Of a stretch of 59,650 nt of DNA, positions 8,333-16,596 are shown piece by piece. The notes under the pieces are model-generated. The model was not told the origin of the DNA, made no database searches, and saw nothing but the letters and a program-made list of their open reading frames with translations. Made by a program: the position numbers and the translations under genes. Positions within the stretch are counted from its first letter, which is position 1. Every line of letters begins with the position of its first letter. The DNA comes from Candidatus Cryosericum terrychapinii (lineage in GTDB: Bacteria > Caldisericota > Caldisericia > Cryosericales > Cryosericaceae): the NCBI RefSeq assembly GCF_003570925.1, contig NZ_QXIS01000014.1:1-59650 (forward strand), read 5' to 3'.

Positions 8333-9805
8333 GTGCTGGAACTCAACGAGGTTGAGCAGAGCCGCAAGGACAAGATTGGGGAGCTTCGCGAACAAGGAAT
8401 CGACCCATTCGGGCACAGTTTTGGGGACGCACTTGCGACAGCCTACATCGCGGAGCACTTTGATGAGCTGGGAGACAGGACGATTCGTGCAAGAGGACGC
8501 GTCATGGCTGTTCGTGGCCATGGGAAGGCGTGTTTCCTCGTGTTGGCGGACATGTCCGGGCGGATCCAGCTATATGTGCGTTCTGACGACCTCAAAGAGC
8601 CTGCCTATGACTGGTTCAAGAAGTATATCGATTCCGGTGACATCATTGGGGTCGAGGGAACACTGTTCGTAACGAAGACCAGAGAGAAGACCATCGCCGT
8701 CGCACGGCTGTGGGTTCTGTCGAAGGCGATCCGTACGTTGCCTGAGAAGTTTCATGGCCTCACGGATGTCGAAATCCGTTATCGCCAGCGGTACGTCGAC
8801 CTCATGGTCAACCCCGAGGTTCGAGACGCTTTTGAGAAGAGATCTCGTATGGTTTCGCATATCCGGACATATCTGACGGAGCGAGGGTATCTTGAGGTCG
8901 AGACTCCGATGCTTCAACCGATCGCAGGTGGTGCAACTGCGCGTCCGTTCGTGACCCATCACAATGCACTTGATCAGGATCTGTTCCTGCGCATTGCTCC
9001 GGAATTGTACCTGAAGAGGCTTCTGGTCGGCGGTTTCGAGAAAGTCTTCGAGATCAACCGGAGTTTCAGAAACGAGGGCATCGACACGGTTCACAACCCG
9101 GAGTTTACGATGATGGAACTGTATGAAGCCTATTCAGACCTTGATGGTATGATGAGCCTGACCGAGAACCTCATCCTTGATCTGGTCGAGAAGGTCACGA
9201 GTATGTCGCAAGTGCATATGGGCGAGCGGCTGATCAACTTCACCCGGCCATTTGCACGGACCACGTTCGACGAGGCCATGCAGAAGTACGCAGGCGTCAG
9301 TCTGGAAGAGTTGCGCGATGATGGGCTGGCGCGTCGCAAGATCGCAGAATTCGGCATTCACATGGACAAGTCGTTCGAATATGCCAACGTCGTGAATGAG
9401 GTGTTCGACAAGATGGTTGAGCCCAACTTCATCGACCCGACGTTTGTGCGTGACTATCCCGTGGAAATCTCTCCACTTGCCAAGCGCATGGCGGAACAGC
9501 CGCAGAGAGTCCAGCGCTTCGAGCTTTTTGCCGGCGGGATAGAGCTTGCCAATGCCTTCACCGAACTCAACGACCCCATGGACCAGGAAGAAAGGTTTAC
9601 GCAGCAGGTTGCTGCGAAAGCCAGGGGCGATGACGAAAGCCAATCCATGGATTTCGACTACGTGCGTGCGCTGCAGTATGGCATGCCGCCTGCGGGTGGA
9701 TTGGGCATTGGTATCGACAGGCTGGTCATGCTTCTGCTCGGCGTGGAGTCTATTCGTGAGGTTATTCTGTTCCCTCAGCTGAAGCGAAGGGAGTCACAGG
9801 ACTGA
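8333..9805 (+). CDS. lysS: Lysyl-tRNA synthetase, class II
   Basis: Charges tRNA-Lys with lysine. The 490-residue protein has an N-terminal OB-fold anticodon-binding domain (about 50-150) and a class II catalytic core: motif 1 around FEKRSRMVSHIRTYL, motif 2 FEINRSFRNEGID, and motif 3 GLGIGIDRLVMLLLG near the C-terminus. The start is GTG, 2 nt after greA, with only a weak ribosome-binding site, so translation is probably coupled to greA. Confidence 0.98.
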   Translation: MLELNEVEQSRKDKIGELREQGIDPFGHSFGDALATAYIAEHFDELGDRTIRARGRVMAVRGHGKACFLVLADMSGRIQLYVRSDDLKEPAYDWFKKYIDSGDIIGVEGTLFVTKTREKTIAVARLWVLSKAIRTLPEKFHGLTDVEIRYRQRYVDLMVNPEVRDAFEKRSRMVSHIRTYLTERGYLEVETPMLQPIAGGATARPFVTHHNALDQDLFLRIAPELYLKRLLVGGFEKVFEINRSFRNEGIDTVHNPEFTMMELYEAYSDLDGMMSLTENLILDLVEKVTSMSQVHMGERLINFTRPFARTTFDEAMQKYAGVSLEELRDDGLARRKIAEFGIHMDKSFEYANVVNEVFDKMVEPNFIDPTFVRDYPVEISPLAKRMAEQPQRVQRFELFAGGIELANAFTELNDPMDQEERFTQQVAAKARGDDESQSMDFDYVRALQYGMPPAGGLGIGIDRLVMLLLGVESIREVILFPQLKRRESQD

Positions 9806-9833
9806 CGTTCTTGTCTCGACACAGGAGGGCATG

Positions 9834-11240
9834 ATGGCGAAGCCCCAGGTACAGTATAGGTGCAGCGAGTGTGGACATATCAGTGTCTCGAAACTCGGAA
9901 AGTGCCCCGAGTGCGGGGTCTGGGGCTCCTTTGTTGAGGATGTTCCTGAAATCGAGGTCACAGCGCGGCCAGCCTCGAGAGTGCCGATTTCCGGGATACT
10001 GCCCGCCGAGGCGGATCTGGACGTCGCAGTGGAGAATGTCCAGCCTGAGCAGCGCATGACGACTGACATCGAACCGTGGGACGAAGTATTGGGAGGTGGC
10101 CTGGTAGTCGGTTCTGCCGTCCTTGTGGGAGGGGAACCTGGCATCGGAAAGTCGACACTTGTCCTGCAGGCGGCAACTGCTCTGGGACAACATGGAAAGG
10201 TACTGTACGTGAGCGGTGAGGAGTCTCGCTCTCAAATCCTCGGGCGCGTTCGGCGACTGGGGCTGGACCCGAAGAATCTTCTCCTTGCCACCACCAATTC
10301 GCTTGCTGATGCGCTGGCCATGGCTGACCGAGCCAGGCCGGTGGCGCTTGTCATGGACTCGCTGCAGTCGTTCTCGACGGAGGAGGATTTCTTCGGATCC
10401 GGTACGCCGGCTCAACTGAAGATCACTGCTGCTGCCATCGCCGGGTTCTCCAAGAAGTCTGGAGTGGCAGCGCTGATCATCGGGCACGTGACCAAAGACG
10501 GGACGATTGCGGGTCCCAAGTACGTGGAGCATCTGGTCGACGCTGTCCTCTACATGGAGGGAGACCGATTTGGTGCTTACCGACTGCTGAGGTCGGGGAA
10601 GAACCGCTACGGCAGGAGTGGGGAGACCGGGTTCTTCGAGATGACCTCAACAGGGCTCGTACCCATTTCCGATCCGTCGAGCGCGTTTGTGACCGACGTA
10701 CACAACCTTCAGCCAGGGTCCGTGGTGGTTCCTGCAGCCCAGGGGAGTTTTGCGGTACTCGTGGAGGTGCAGTCTCTGGCCGCTACCAGCTACCTGCCGT
10801 CCCCGCGCCGCATTGCGACCGGACTGGACTATGGCAGGCTCATGATCGCGCTGGCGATAATCGAACGCAGAGCGGGCACGAGCGCCGGAGGCAGAGACGT
10901 GTACGTCAATATCTCAGGTGATTTTTCGGTTGAGGATCGAGGTATTGATCTGGGCGTCGCCCTGTCGCTGTACAGTGCGATACGCAACGTAGCAATGCGT
11001 GATGGGGTCATGCCAATCGCGGAGGTCGGTCTCGCAGGAGACCTGCGCCCCGTGTTCAACTTGCACCGGCGCATCGAGCTGGGGGCACGCATGGGGTTCC
11101 GGGAGTTTATCGTGAGCGATAAGGCTCGCGACGACCTTTCGGACCTCCACGGTCTGACGATTCATCGAAAACGCTATGTGAGTGAGGCAATTGCCGCCAG
11201 TTTTCCGCGAGTCTCCGATGCCGGAGGCGAGTCGCAGTGA
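9834..11240 (+). CDS. radA: DNA repair protein RadA
   Basis: RecA-like ATPase that processes recombination intermediates by branch migration. The 468-residue protein has a four-cysteine zinc ribbon (Cys10, Cys13, Cys24, Cys27), Walker A in GGEPGIGKST at about 99-108, the RadA-specific KNRYG motif (consensus KNRFG), and a C-terminal Lon-protease-like domain. Two ATGs lie in tandem; the second, at 9834, is better spaced from AGGAGGG at 9823. The stop overlaps the GTG start of ispDF. Confidence 0.96.
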   Translation: MAKPQVQYRCSECGHISVSKLGKCPECGVWGSFVEDVPEIEVTARPASRVPISGILPAEADLDVAVENVQPEQRMTTDIEPWDEVLGGGLVVGSAVLVGGEPGIGKSTLVLQAATALGQHGKVLYVSGEESRSQILGRVRRLGLDPKNLLLATTNSLADALAMADRARPVALVMDSLQSFSTEEDFFGSGTPAQLKITAAAIAGFSKKSGVAALIIGHVTKDGTIAGPKYVEHLVDAVLYMEGDRFGAYRLLRSGKNRYGRSGETGFFEMTSTGLVPISDPSSAFVTDVHNLQPGSVVVPAAQGSFAVLVEVQSLAATSYLPSPRRIATGLDYGRLMIALAIIERRAGTSAGGRDVYVNISGDFSVEDRGIDLGVALSLYSAIRNVAMRDGVMPIAEVGLAGDLRPVFNLHRRIELGARMGFREFIVSDKARDDLSDLHGLTIHRKRYVSEAIAASFPRVSDAGGESQ

Positions 11241-12424
11241 AGGCTGTCAGAGCCCATCGGCCGAGTCTTGCCGCCATTGTCGTGGCGGCTGGAAGTAGTA
11301 CGCGGTTTGGAAGGGACAAGCTTCTCATGCCTTTCGCGGGGAAACCGCTCATTTGCACTACTTTGGAGGCAGTGTGCCAAGTTCCCGTGCGCCGGCTGGT
11401 TCTGGTCTGCAGACCGGACGATCGTGCGAAGATGGAGAAATGTGTCACCCAGGCAGCCCTGCCGCGCCGCGTGCACGTTTTTCTGGCGATCGGAGGCCCA
11501 ACGCGAGCCGAAAGCGTCCTCAACGGCCTCAAGATGCTTGCAGACAATGGTGTTTCCGGTCAGGACTGGGTTCTGGTCCATGACGGTGCTCGCCCCCTGG
11601 TCTGCAGAGCGCTTCTGAAGAGACTGCTCGCGGCCAGAGATACGGGAGACATCGTCGTACCCGTGATTCCGGTGGCCGACTCATTGTGGCGAACGTTGGC
11701 AGGCCGGACAAAAGCACTGGACAGGAGAGGGGTCGTTGCCGTACAGACACCTCAGTTCTGCCGAGTGGCGACGCTCCAGTCTGCGTATCTCAACAGTGTG
11801 GCTAGTGCATCTTTTGGCGACGAGGCGGCGCTGATCGAGTCAACTGGTGGGCAGGTCGTGACAGTTGAAGGCGACGCCCAGAACATGAAGGTGACGATGT
11901 CAGGGGATGCTGAGATTGCCGAGGCAGCATTCAGCGCGAGAGCCAGGACCGTGGTCGGGTTCGGTTACGACGTCCATCGGTTCGTTTCCGCGCGACCGTT
12001 GATCCTCGGTGGGACCAGGATTGTCTCGGAACTGGGCCTTGACGGGACATCAGATGCCGACGCCGTCCTGCATGCGGTCATGGACGCTGTCCTCGGATGC
12101 GCTGGGGTGGGAGACATCGGCGGCATGTTTCCATCGTCAGACGGGCAGTTCGTTGGAATTGACAGCGCCGTGCTTCTGGGACGCGTCATGGCGGATAGAA
12201 GGATTCGCAAGCTGAGGATTATCTCGGCGGACATCACGATTGTCGCTGAGAGGCCGAGGTTGCGGGACTACCAGGTTCCCATGCAGAAGAGACTCGCGCA
12301 CCTGCTTGGACTTCGGTCGACTGATGTCGATGTCAAGGTGACGGGTAATGATGCGATAGGGTGGATCGGCAGAGGTGAGGGCATAGCCGTCCTCTGTGTT
12401 GTGACTGCTCTCCGTCTAAGGTAG
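11237..12424 (+). CDS. ispDF: Bifunctional IspD-IspF isoprenoid enzyme
   Basis: Fusion of two enzymes of the non-mevalonate pathway. Residues 1 to about 235 form 2-C-methyl-D-erythritol 4-phosphate cytidylyltransferase, with the nucleotide loop AAIVVAAGSSTRFGRDK and the HDGARPL motif. Residues about 238-395 form 2-C-methyl-D-erythritol 2,4-cyclodiphosphate synthase, with the metal-binding GYDVHRF motif, the DADAVLHAVMDAVLG segment and the GEGIA C-terminal motif. The intermediate enzyme IspE is not in this window, so the fusion does not join consecutive reactions. The GTG start overlaps the radA stop by 4 nt. It is the last gene of the unit and runs convergently into the SRP RNA. Confidence 0.96.
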   Translation: MKAVRAHRPSLAAIVVAAGSSTRFGRDKLLMPFAGKPLICTTLEAVCQVPVRRLVLVCRPDDRAKMEKCVTQAALPRRVHVFLAIGGPTRAESVLNGLKMLADNGVSGQDWVLVHDGARPLVCRALLKRLLAARDTGDIVVPVIPVADSLWRTLAGRTKALDRRGVVAVQTPQFCRVATLQSAYLNSVASASFGDEAALIESTGGQVVTVEGDAQNMKVTMSGDAEIAEAAFSARARTVVGFGYDVHRFVSARPLILGGTRIVSELGLDGTSDADAVLHAVMDAVLGCAGVGDIGGMFPSSDGQFVGIDSAVLLGRVMADRRIRKLRIISADITIVAERPRLRDYQVPMQKRLAHLLGLRSTDVDVKVTGNDAIGWIGRGEGIAVLCVVTALRLR

Positions 12425-12436
12425 GAAGAAGAAAAG

Positions 12437-12703
12437 GCCGTACGCTGAGCACTTGTTGCGCGTACCCCCGGCGTGGTCGACTGTCTCCGGCTCCAGTTGC
12501 ATCGGGCCACGGCACATGTTCTACTCAGTACTGTTGCTTCCTTCCGGACCTGGCAGAGTTCAGAGCTTCCCATTGCATGGTGTGCAGCCTTCAACGCCTT
12601 TAACGGGGACTGTTTCGGAAATGTGCGTCCCGCATGCCCAGCATGGACCCCGGTGAGCGGATTCCGGGCAACAGGGCACCGCTAGCTCCCCGTCCTGTAC
12701 GGC
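12437..12703 (-). ncRNA. ffs: Signal recognition particle RNA, large bacterial type
   Basis: RNA scaffold of the signal recognition particle. On the minus strand the conserved helix 8 loop CCAGGTCCGGAAGGAAGCA is present near 12530-12555, and the 5' part contains GGGGAGCTAGCGGTGCCCTG, the Alu-domain signature of the 260-280 nt Bacillus/Clostridium/Thermotoga-type RNAs. The ends pair (GCCGTAC at 12697-12703 with GTACGGC at 12437-12443), giving about 267 nt. A T-rich tail follows the 3' end. The expected start site from the upstream promoter coincides with 12703. Confidence 0.93.
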
Positions 12704-12709
12704 TTCAGT

Positions 12710-12738
12710 AGTATATGCGCTGAGATGTTTCCAGTCAA
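12710..12738 (-). promoter_or_regulatory. Promoter for SRP RNA
   Basis: On the minus strand, TTGACT (12733-12738), a 17-nt spacer, and TATACT (12710-12715). The predicted start, 7 nt past the -10 box, is at about 12703, exactly where the SRP RNA closing helix begins. This promoter sits immediately after the PEGA-protein stop codon. Confidence 0.75.
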
Positions 12739-12745
12739 CCTGTCG

Positions 12746-13795
12746 CTACTGCAACTTTGTGAGGGCGATGGAGAGGCGACTCGTCTCGCCTTTGGACACT
12801 GATGCCTCACCTGACCACGGGAGATACCCCGGCAGTTCCAGCTCAACCTCATGCGTGCCCTCTTTCAGCGTGCTGAACGTGAAGGGCGCGATTTGACTCA
12901 TGGCCTGGCCGTCGATTGTTATTGACGCTCCGGCAGGGTCAGTGGATATGGCCAGCCCGCCAAGCGCAAGGTCGAACTTGTACTGCTTGGTCAGAACGAT
13001 GCCTTCTTTCACAGAGAGAGTATCTGAGATATCCGTGTTCCCGTCCAGCTTGAGTGTCAAAGCGTAATTACCCACCGGGAATGAGTCGATCTTCAACGGT
13101 GTCACGCCGTATGGTTTGCCATCCATAACGACCTGTGCTCCAGTCGGGTCCGACATGATACTCAGCTTCCCAAAGGCCTTTACGAGAGAGAAGTCCTGCG
13201 TGCTCTGTGTCGCATCGGAAAGGTCGACAGTGCGCGAGATTGCGGCGTAACCCTTGAGGGAAACGACCAGTGCGTAGTTGCGTGGTTTGAGACCCGCCAC
13301 CGTCAAAGGTGTGACTCCTTTGGCTGCGCCATCGAGCGCTACTGTTGCGCCGGGCGGGGTAGATGTGACGATCAGTGAGTAGGCAGCGTGTGTCATGTTT
13401 GCAATGACCTGCGTTGTGGATCCCCTCACTGCTGTCGTGCTGCTCTTCCAGACTTCCCAGCCAGACAGGCGGATCTGTACCACATGGGTCCCAGGGATCA
13501 CCCGGGACAGCACGAGCGGCGTCGTTCCGACCTGCTGGTCGTCGAGGAACACGGTGGCTCCCGATGGGAATGATCGGAAGTTCAGGCTGGCTGTCCTTCC
13601 CTCGAGAAGCAGGAGGACCGCCGCGGCTGCAACTGCAGCGATCAGTACGAACACGATCCAGATCCTGCTTCTGCGATGGCGCTGTGGGGCGGGGGGGACA
13701 GCAGCTCCAGCAGGAGCGTGTGGCGTGCGTGACTCCTGGAGGTTTCCAAGAAGTTCGTCGATGCGGTCAGGTTCACGAGAATGCTGTTCGGACAT
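12746..13795 (-). CDS. Membrane-anchored protein with four PEGA repeats
   Basis: About 349 residues: a proline/arginine-rich cytoplasmic N-terminus, one membrane segment at about 45-64, then four tandem PEGA-type beta repeats, each containing variants of PxGAxVxxDGxxxGxTPL. The repeat starts lie at about 75, 145, 215 and 285. PEGA domains are extracytoplasmic and often occur in surface-layer or envelope proteins, so an envelope role is inferred; no enzymatic domain is visible. The ATG at 13795 is preferred over that at 13801 because GGAGG is then 7 nt upstream. It is the last gene of the seven-gene operon, 13 nt after tmk. Confidence 0.85.
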   Translation of the reverse strand: MSEQHSREPDRIDELLGNLQESRTPHAPAGAAVPPAPQRHRRSRIWIVFVLIAAVAAAAVLLLLEGRTASLNFRSFPSGATVFLDDQQVGTTPLVLSRVIPGTHVVQIRLSGWEVWKSSTTAVRGSTTQVIANMTHAAYSLIVTSTPPGATVALDGAAKGVTPLTVAGLKPRNYALVVSLKGYAAISRTVDLSDATQSTQDFSLVKAFGKLSIMSDPTGAQVVMDGKPYGVTPLKIDSFPVGNYALTLKLDGNTDISDTLSVKEGIVLTKQYKFDLALGGLAISTDPAGASITIDGQAMSQIAPFTFSTLKEGTHEVELELPGYLPWSGEASVSKGETSRLSIALTKLQ

Positions 13796-13808
13796 GTTCA
13801 TACCTCCG

Positions 13809-14420
13809 TTATTCCAGCCGTTTCAACACCGCCTTGAGCACATCGCTGAAGACGTCATCCATAGGACGAGCCGCATCGATAGTCACCCACCGTTCCGGCT
13901 GGCTTGTGGCCATGTCCAGAAAGGCGTGGCGCACGACGTCGAGGAACAAGCCTCGCTGCTCGATCCGGTCGAGGTCGATCTTCCGGTCGAGGGAAACGCG
14001 CGGATCGATATCCAGAAGCAGCGTCAGGTCAGGAACCAAGCCCGAGGTGACGATGTCCATGAGTCGCTCGACTCGTTCTTTGCCGACCTTTCCTGCAATT
14101 CCCTGATAGGCGACAGATGAATCTGCAAACCTTTCTCCAATGACGATGTCGCCGCGTTCCAGTGCGGGGTTGATGATCTCATCGATGTCCTGTCTGCGAT
14201 CGGCCGCGAACAGCAACACTTCAGAGAACAGGGACAGGTTGAGCTCGTCATGCACGAGGATCGTTCGGAGCTTCCGTCCGAGCAATGTTCCTCCCGGCTC
14301 GAATGTGTGCGTGACAGGGAATAGTCGCTCCGTCAGCGCCTGCTCGAGCCGCTTGGCCTGTGTGCTCTTGCCGCATCCGTCGATTCCCTCGAATGTAAGA
14401 AAGAAGGCGCGCCGCATCAC
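13809..14420 (-). CDS. tmk: Thymidylate kinase
   Basis: Phosphorylates dTMP to dTDP. The 203-residue protein has the P-loop GIDGCGKST at 12-20, the substrate-site motif ERFADSSVAYQG (consensus DRYxxSxxAYQG) and the LID-region arginines. The ATG overlaps the stop of the upstream R3H/AAA ATPase gene by 4 nt. A deoxynucleoside kinase lies two genes upstream, and dut and ndk lie elsewhere in the window, so much of the dNTP supply is encoded here. Confidence 0.96.
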   Translation of the reverse strand: MMRRAFFLTFEGIDGCGKSTQAKRLEQALTERLFPVTHTFEPGGTLLGRKLRTILVHDELNLSLFSEVLLFAADRRQDIDEIINPALERGDIVIGERFADSSVAYQGIAGKVGKERVERLMDIVTSGLVPDLTLLLDIDPRVSLDRKIDLDRIEQRGLFLDVVRHAFLDMATSQPERWVTIDAARPMDDVFSDVLKAVLKRLE

Positions 14421-15949
14421 ACGGCTCCTGGTGGCCCTTGAGTCGGTTTCATCGTCGGAGAGTACACGACAACATGCCGGAATGGCTCGATGCCTTCGCT
14501 CTCACTGAACAGCCCAAGTCGTTCTGCCAGTCTGTGTTGCATCCGCCGCTCGAAGGCATCGGAATATGGCAGTTCACGCGAGGCCGAGGAGACGACGGCT
14601 TCGCGCATAAGATGAACCCAGGAAGCATACTGATCCTTATCCACGGACATCGAGTGGATGCGTCTGAGGAGATCCTTGATGGCTGCCAGACTGTTCTTGC
14701 TGGTTGTATATAGAGGCAATCCGAGCGCCTCGGCTCGTTCCACAAGAAATGGTTTCTTGGCTGCGAGCGTGTCACTCAGCAACACGATGTCTGCGTCCTC
14801 CATCATGCGCGCGACCCGTACGTCGGCATGCAGACTGTGAGAAGCTCGCTCGATATAGCTCTGGCTGACTCCCTGGATGTAGAGTCTGACGCTGGAATCC
14901 TGCGTCCATAGCTGCTCGGTGCCACGTTGTGAAGTGGGAACCTCTTCCTGATGAAGAGGTTCGATCAAGAACTCCTTGCCAGCCGTCCTCCTGCGTATCT
15001 CGGGTTGCACGTCGAAGCCGCGCAGGACTCTGTCGACAACGTCTGCCAGGTTGCGGTATACGGCCAGGACATCGCGTTCACGCAGTTCAACGAGAACGTC
15101 GAACGTGGGAGCAGCCTTACGTTCGAGAACGCTCTTCTGTGTCCCACGGCGCTGTGCTTCTTCATCGCTCAGCGTAACCGTCTGGATACCTCCGAGCAAG
15201 TCGATGAGGGTCGGGTTGGTGATAAGGTTGCCCAGATCGTTGCCATGCGCCGTTCCAATGAGCTCGACGCCTCGCTCAGCGATCGTCCGGCATGCCTGCG
15301 CCTCTTCGATGCGGCCGATCTCATCTATGACGATGACTTCCGGATTGTGGTTCTCCACGGCTTCGATCATGATGTCGTGCTGCTCTTTGTTGAGCGGCAC
15401 CTGCATACGGCGAGAAGACCCGACGCCGGGATGGGGAACGTCACCGTCTCCACCGATTTCATTGCTCGTATCGACAATGATGACGCGTTTTTTCAGCGTA
15501 TCGCTCATGTACCGAGAAGCCTCGCGCAGCAACGTTGTCTTGCCTATGCCCGGTCGGCCCAGTATCAGGATGCTCGACCCTTTCTTGACAAGGTCTTCGA
15601 TGATCTCGATCTTGCCATATAGGGCGCGCCCGACCCGGCATGTGAGTCCGACCACTTCGTTGTGCCTGTTCCGGATGGCAGAAATGCGATGCAGTGTCTG
15701 TTCGATTCCACCCCGGTTGTCGCGGTCGAATTCCCCGACTTTCCGGACGATGAAGTCAATGTCCCCCTTCGTGACCCTGCCCTTGCTGAGGGGAACGAAG
15801 TCGAATTCGAACCGAGCTTCAGGAACACGTCCAAGGTCCAGCACGACCTCGACGAGCTCGTCGAATCGCTCGATCCGCTCCAGCGCCTCCTGAAGAGGTT
15901 CGGGGAAGATGCTCAGGAATGCCTGGGTATCGTAGTCGTGTGCTGCCAT
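14417..15949 (-). CDS. R3H-domain AAA ATPase (Ycf45/SpoIIIAA-like)
   Basis: A 510-residue protein with a single AAA-type ATPase core resembling SpoIIIAA and chloroplast Ycf45: Walker A GRPGIGKTT at 131-139, the segment VDTSNEIGGDGDVPHPGVG after it, and Walker B VIVIDEIGR near 205. The C-terminal about 60 residues fit an R3H single-stranded nucleic-acid-binding domain. Members bind nucleic acid, but their cellular role is not established; a role in RNA or DNA metabolism is inferred. AAAGGA precedes the ATG. It overlaps the deoxynucleoside kinase by 37 nt and tmk by 4 nt. Confidence 0.85.
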   Translation of the reverse strand: MAAHDYDTQAFLSIFPEPLQEALERIERFDELVEVVLDLGRVPEARFEFDFVPLSKGRVTKGDIDFIVRKVGEFDRDNRGGIEQTLHRISAIRNRHNEVVGLTCRVGRALYGKIEIIEDLVKKGSSILILGRPGIGKTTLLREASRYMSDTLKKRVIIVDTSNEIGGDGDVPHPGVGSSRRMQVPLNKEQHDIMIEAVENHNPEVIVIDEIGRIEEAQACRTIAERGVELIGTAHGNDLGNLITNPTLIDLLGGIQTVTLSDEEAQRRGTQKSVLERKAAPTFDVLVELRERDVLAVYRNLADVVDRVLRGFDVQPEIRRRTAGKEFLIEPLHQEEVPTSQRGTEQLWTQDSSVRLYIQGVSQSYIERASHSLHADVRVARMMEDADIVLLSDTLAAKKPFLVERAEALGLPLYTTSKNSLAAIKDLLRRIHSMSVDKDQYASWVHLMREAVVSSASRELPYSDAFERRMQHRLAERLGLFSESEGIEPFRHVVVYSPTMKPTQGPPGAV

Positions 15950-16596
15950 GTCAGTCCTTTCTGCAGAAGCGCTTCAGCAATGCGGTCGGTAACCTTCTCA
16001 TACTCGCCGAAGAGGCTGAACAGATCAAGGTCGTCTGTATCGATGGTGATCAGAGGTGCGCGCAGAAACGAGTTTGCCCATGCATCATAGCGTTCATTGA
16101 GTTTCCGAAGATAGGAAGAGGGCAAGGACTTCTCGAACGAACGCCCCCGTGACTGTATGCGTCGCGAGAGTGTCCTTGTGGATGCACGGAGATAGACGAC
16201 GAGGTCGGGTACCGGAAGGTTCTCCAGCAGGTACTCGTAGAGTTGCAGATAGATCTGGTATTCGACGCGGGACAGCGCCGTACGGGCGAATATCTCCGCG
16301 TCTTCGTACAGGGTGCGGTCTACGATCTTGGCATGATTCAGGGCGTAGGCTTCCTTGAACAGTCTCACTCGTTGCGTGAGGAAGAAGAGTTGTGACTGGA
16401 ATCCCCATCGCTTGGGATCATCATAGTAGAGCTTGAGGAAGGGGTTCTGTTTGACCGGCTCGGGGAGGAGAGCAAGCGCCCACTTGTCGGCCAGATGACG
16501 AGTCAGGGTGGACTTTCCGACGCCGATGTTGCCGGCGATGGCAAGGAACAGGGGACGGTCGGCGCTGGCTGTCATGGGCTGAGGCTCATCGCTCAT
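15913..16596 (-). CDS. Deoxynucleoside kinase (dGK/dAK/dCK family)
   Basis: Salvage kinase that phosphorylates deoxynucleosides to 5'-monophosphates. The 227-residue protein has P-loop GNIGVGKST at 22-30, the catalytic-site motif DRTLYEDAEIFA beginning at Asp93 (family D/ERS-type motif), and the LID arginines in RIQSRGRSFEK. Purine versus pyrimidine specificity cannot be fixed by eye. The ATG overlaps the upstream gene by 4 nt, and the 3' end overlaps the next gene by 37 nt. With tmk nearby, a nucleotide-salvage role is consistent. Confidence 0.9.
   Translation of the reverse strand: MSDEPQPMTASADRPLFLAIAGNIGVGKSTLTRHLADKWALALLPEPVKQNPFLKLYYDDPKRWGFQSQLFFLTQRVRLFKEAYALNHAKIVDRTLYEDAEIFARTALSRVEYQIYLQLYEYLLENLPVPDLVVYLRASTRTLSRRIQSRGRSFEKSLPSSYLRKLNERYDAWANSFLRAPLITIDTDDLDLFSLFGEYEKVTDRIAEALLQKGLTWQHTTTIPRHS

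Noticed and set aside
14976-15893. A 305-residue open frame on the plus strand
   Set aside because: It is the antisense shadow of the R3H/AAA ATPase gene, which has clear motifs, and its translation is low-complexity Ser/Arg.
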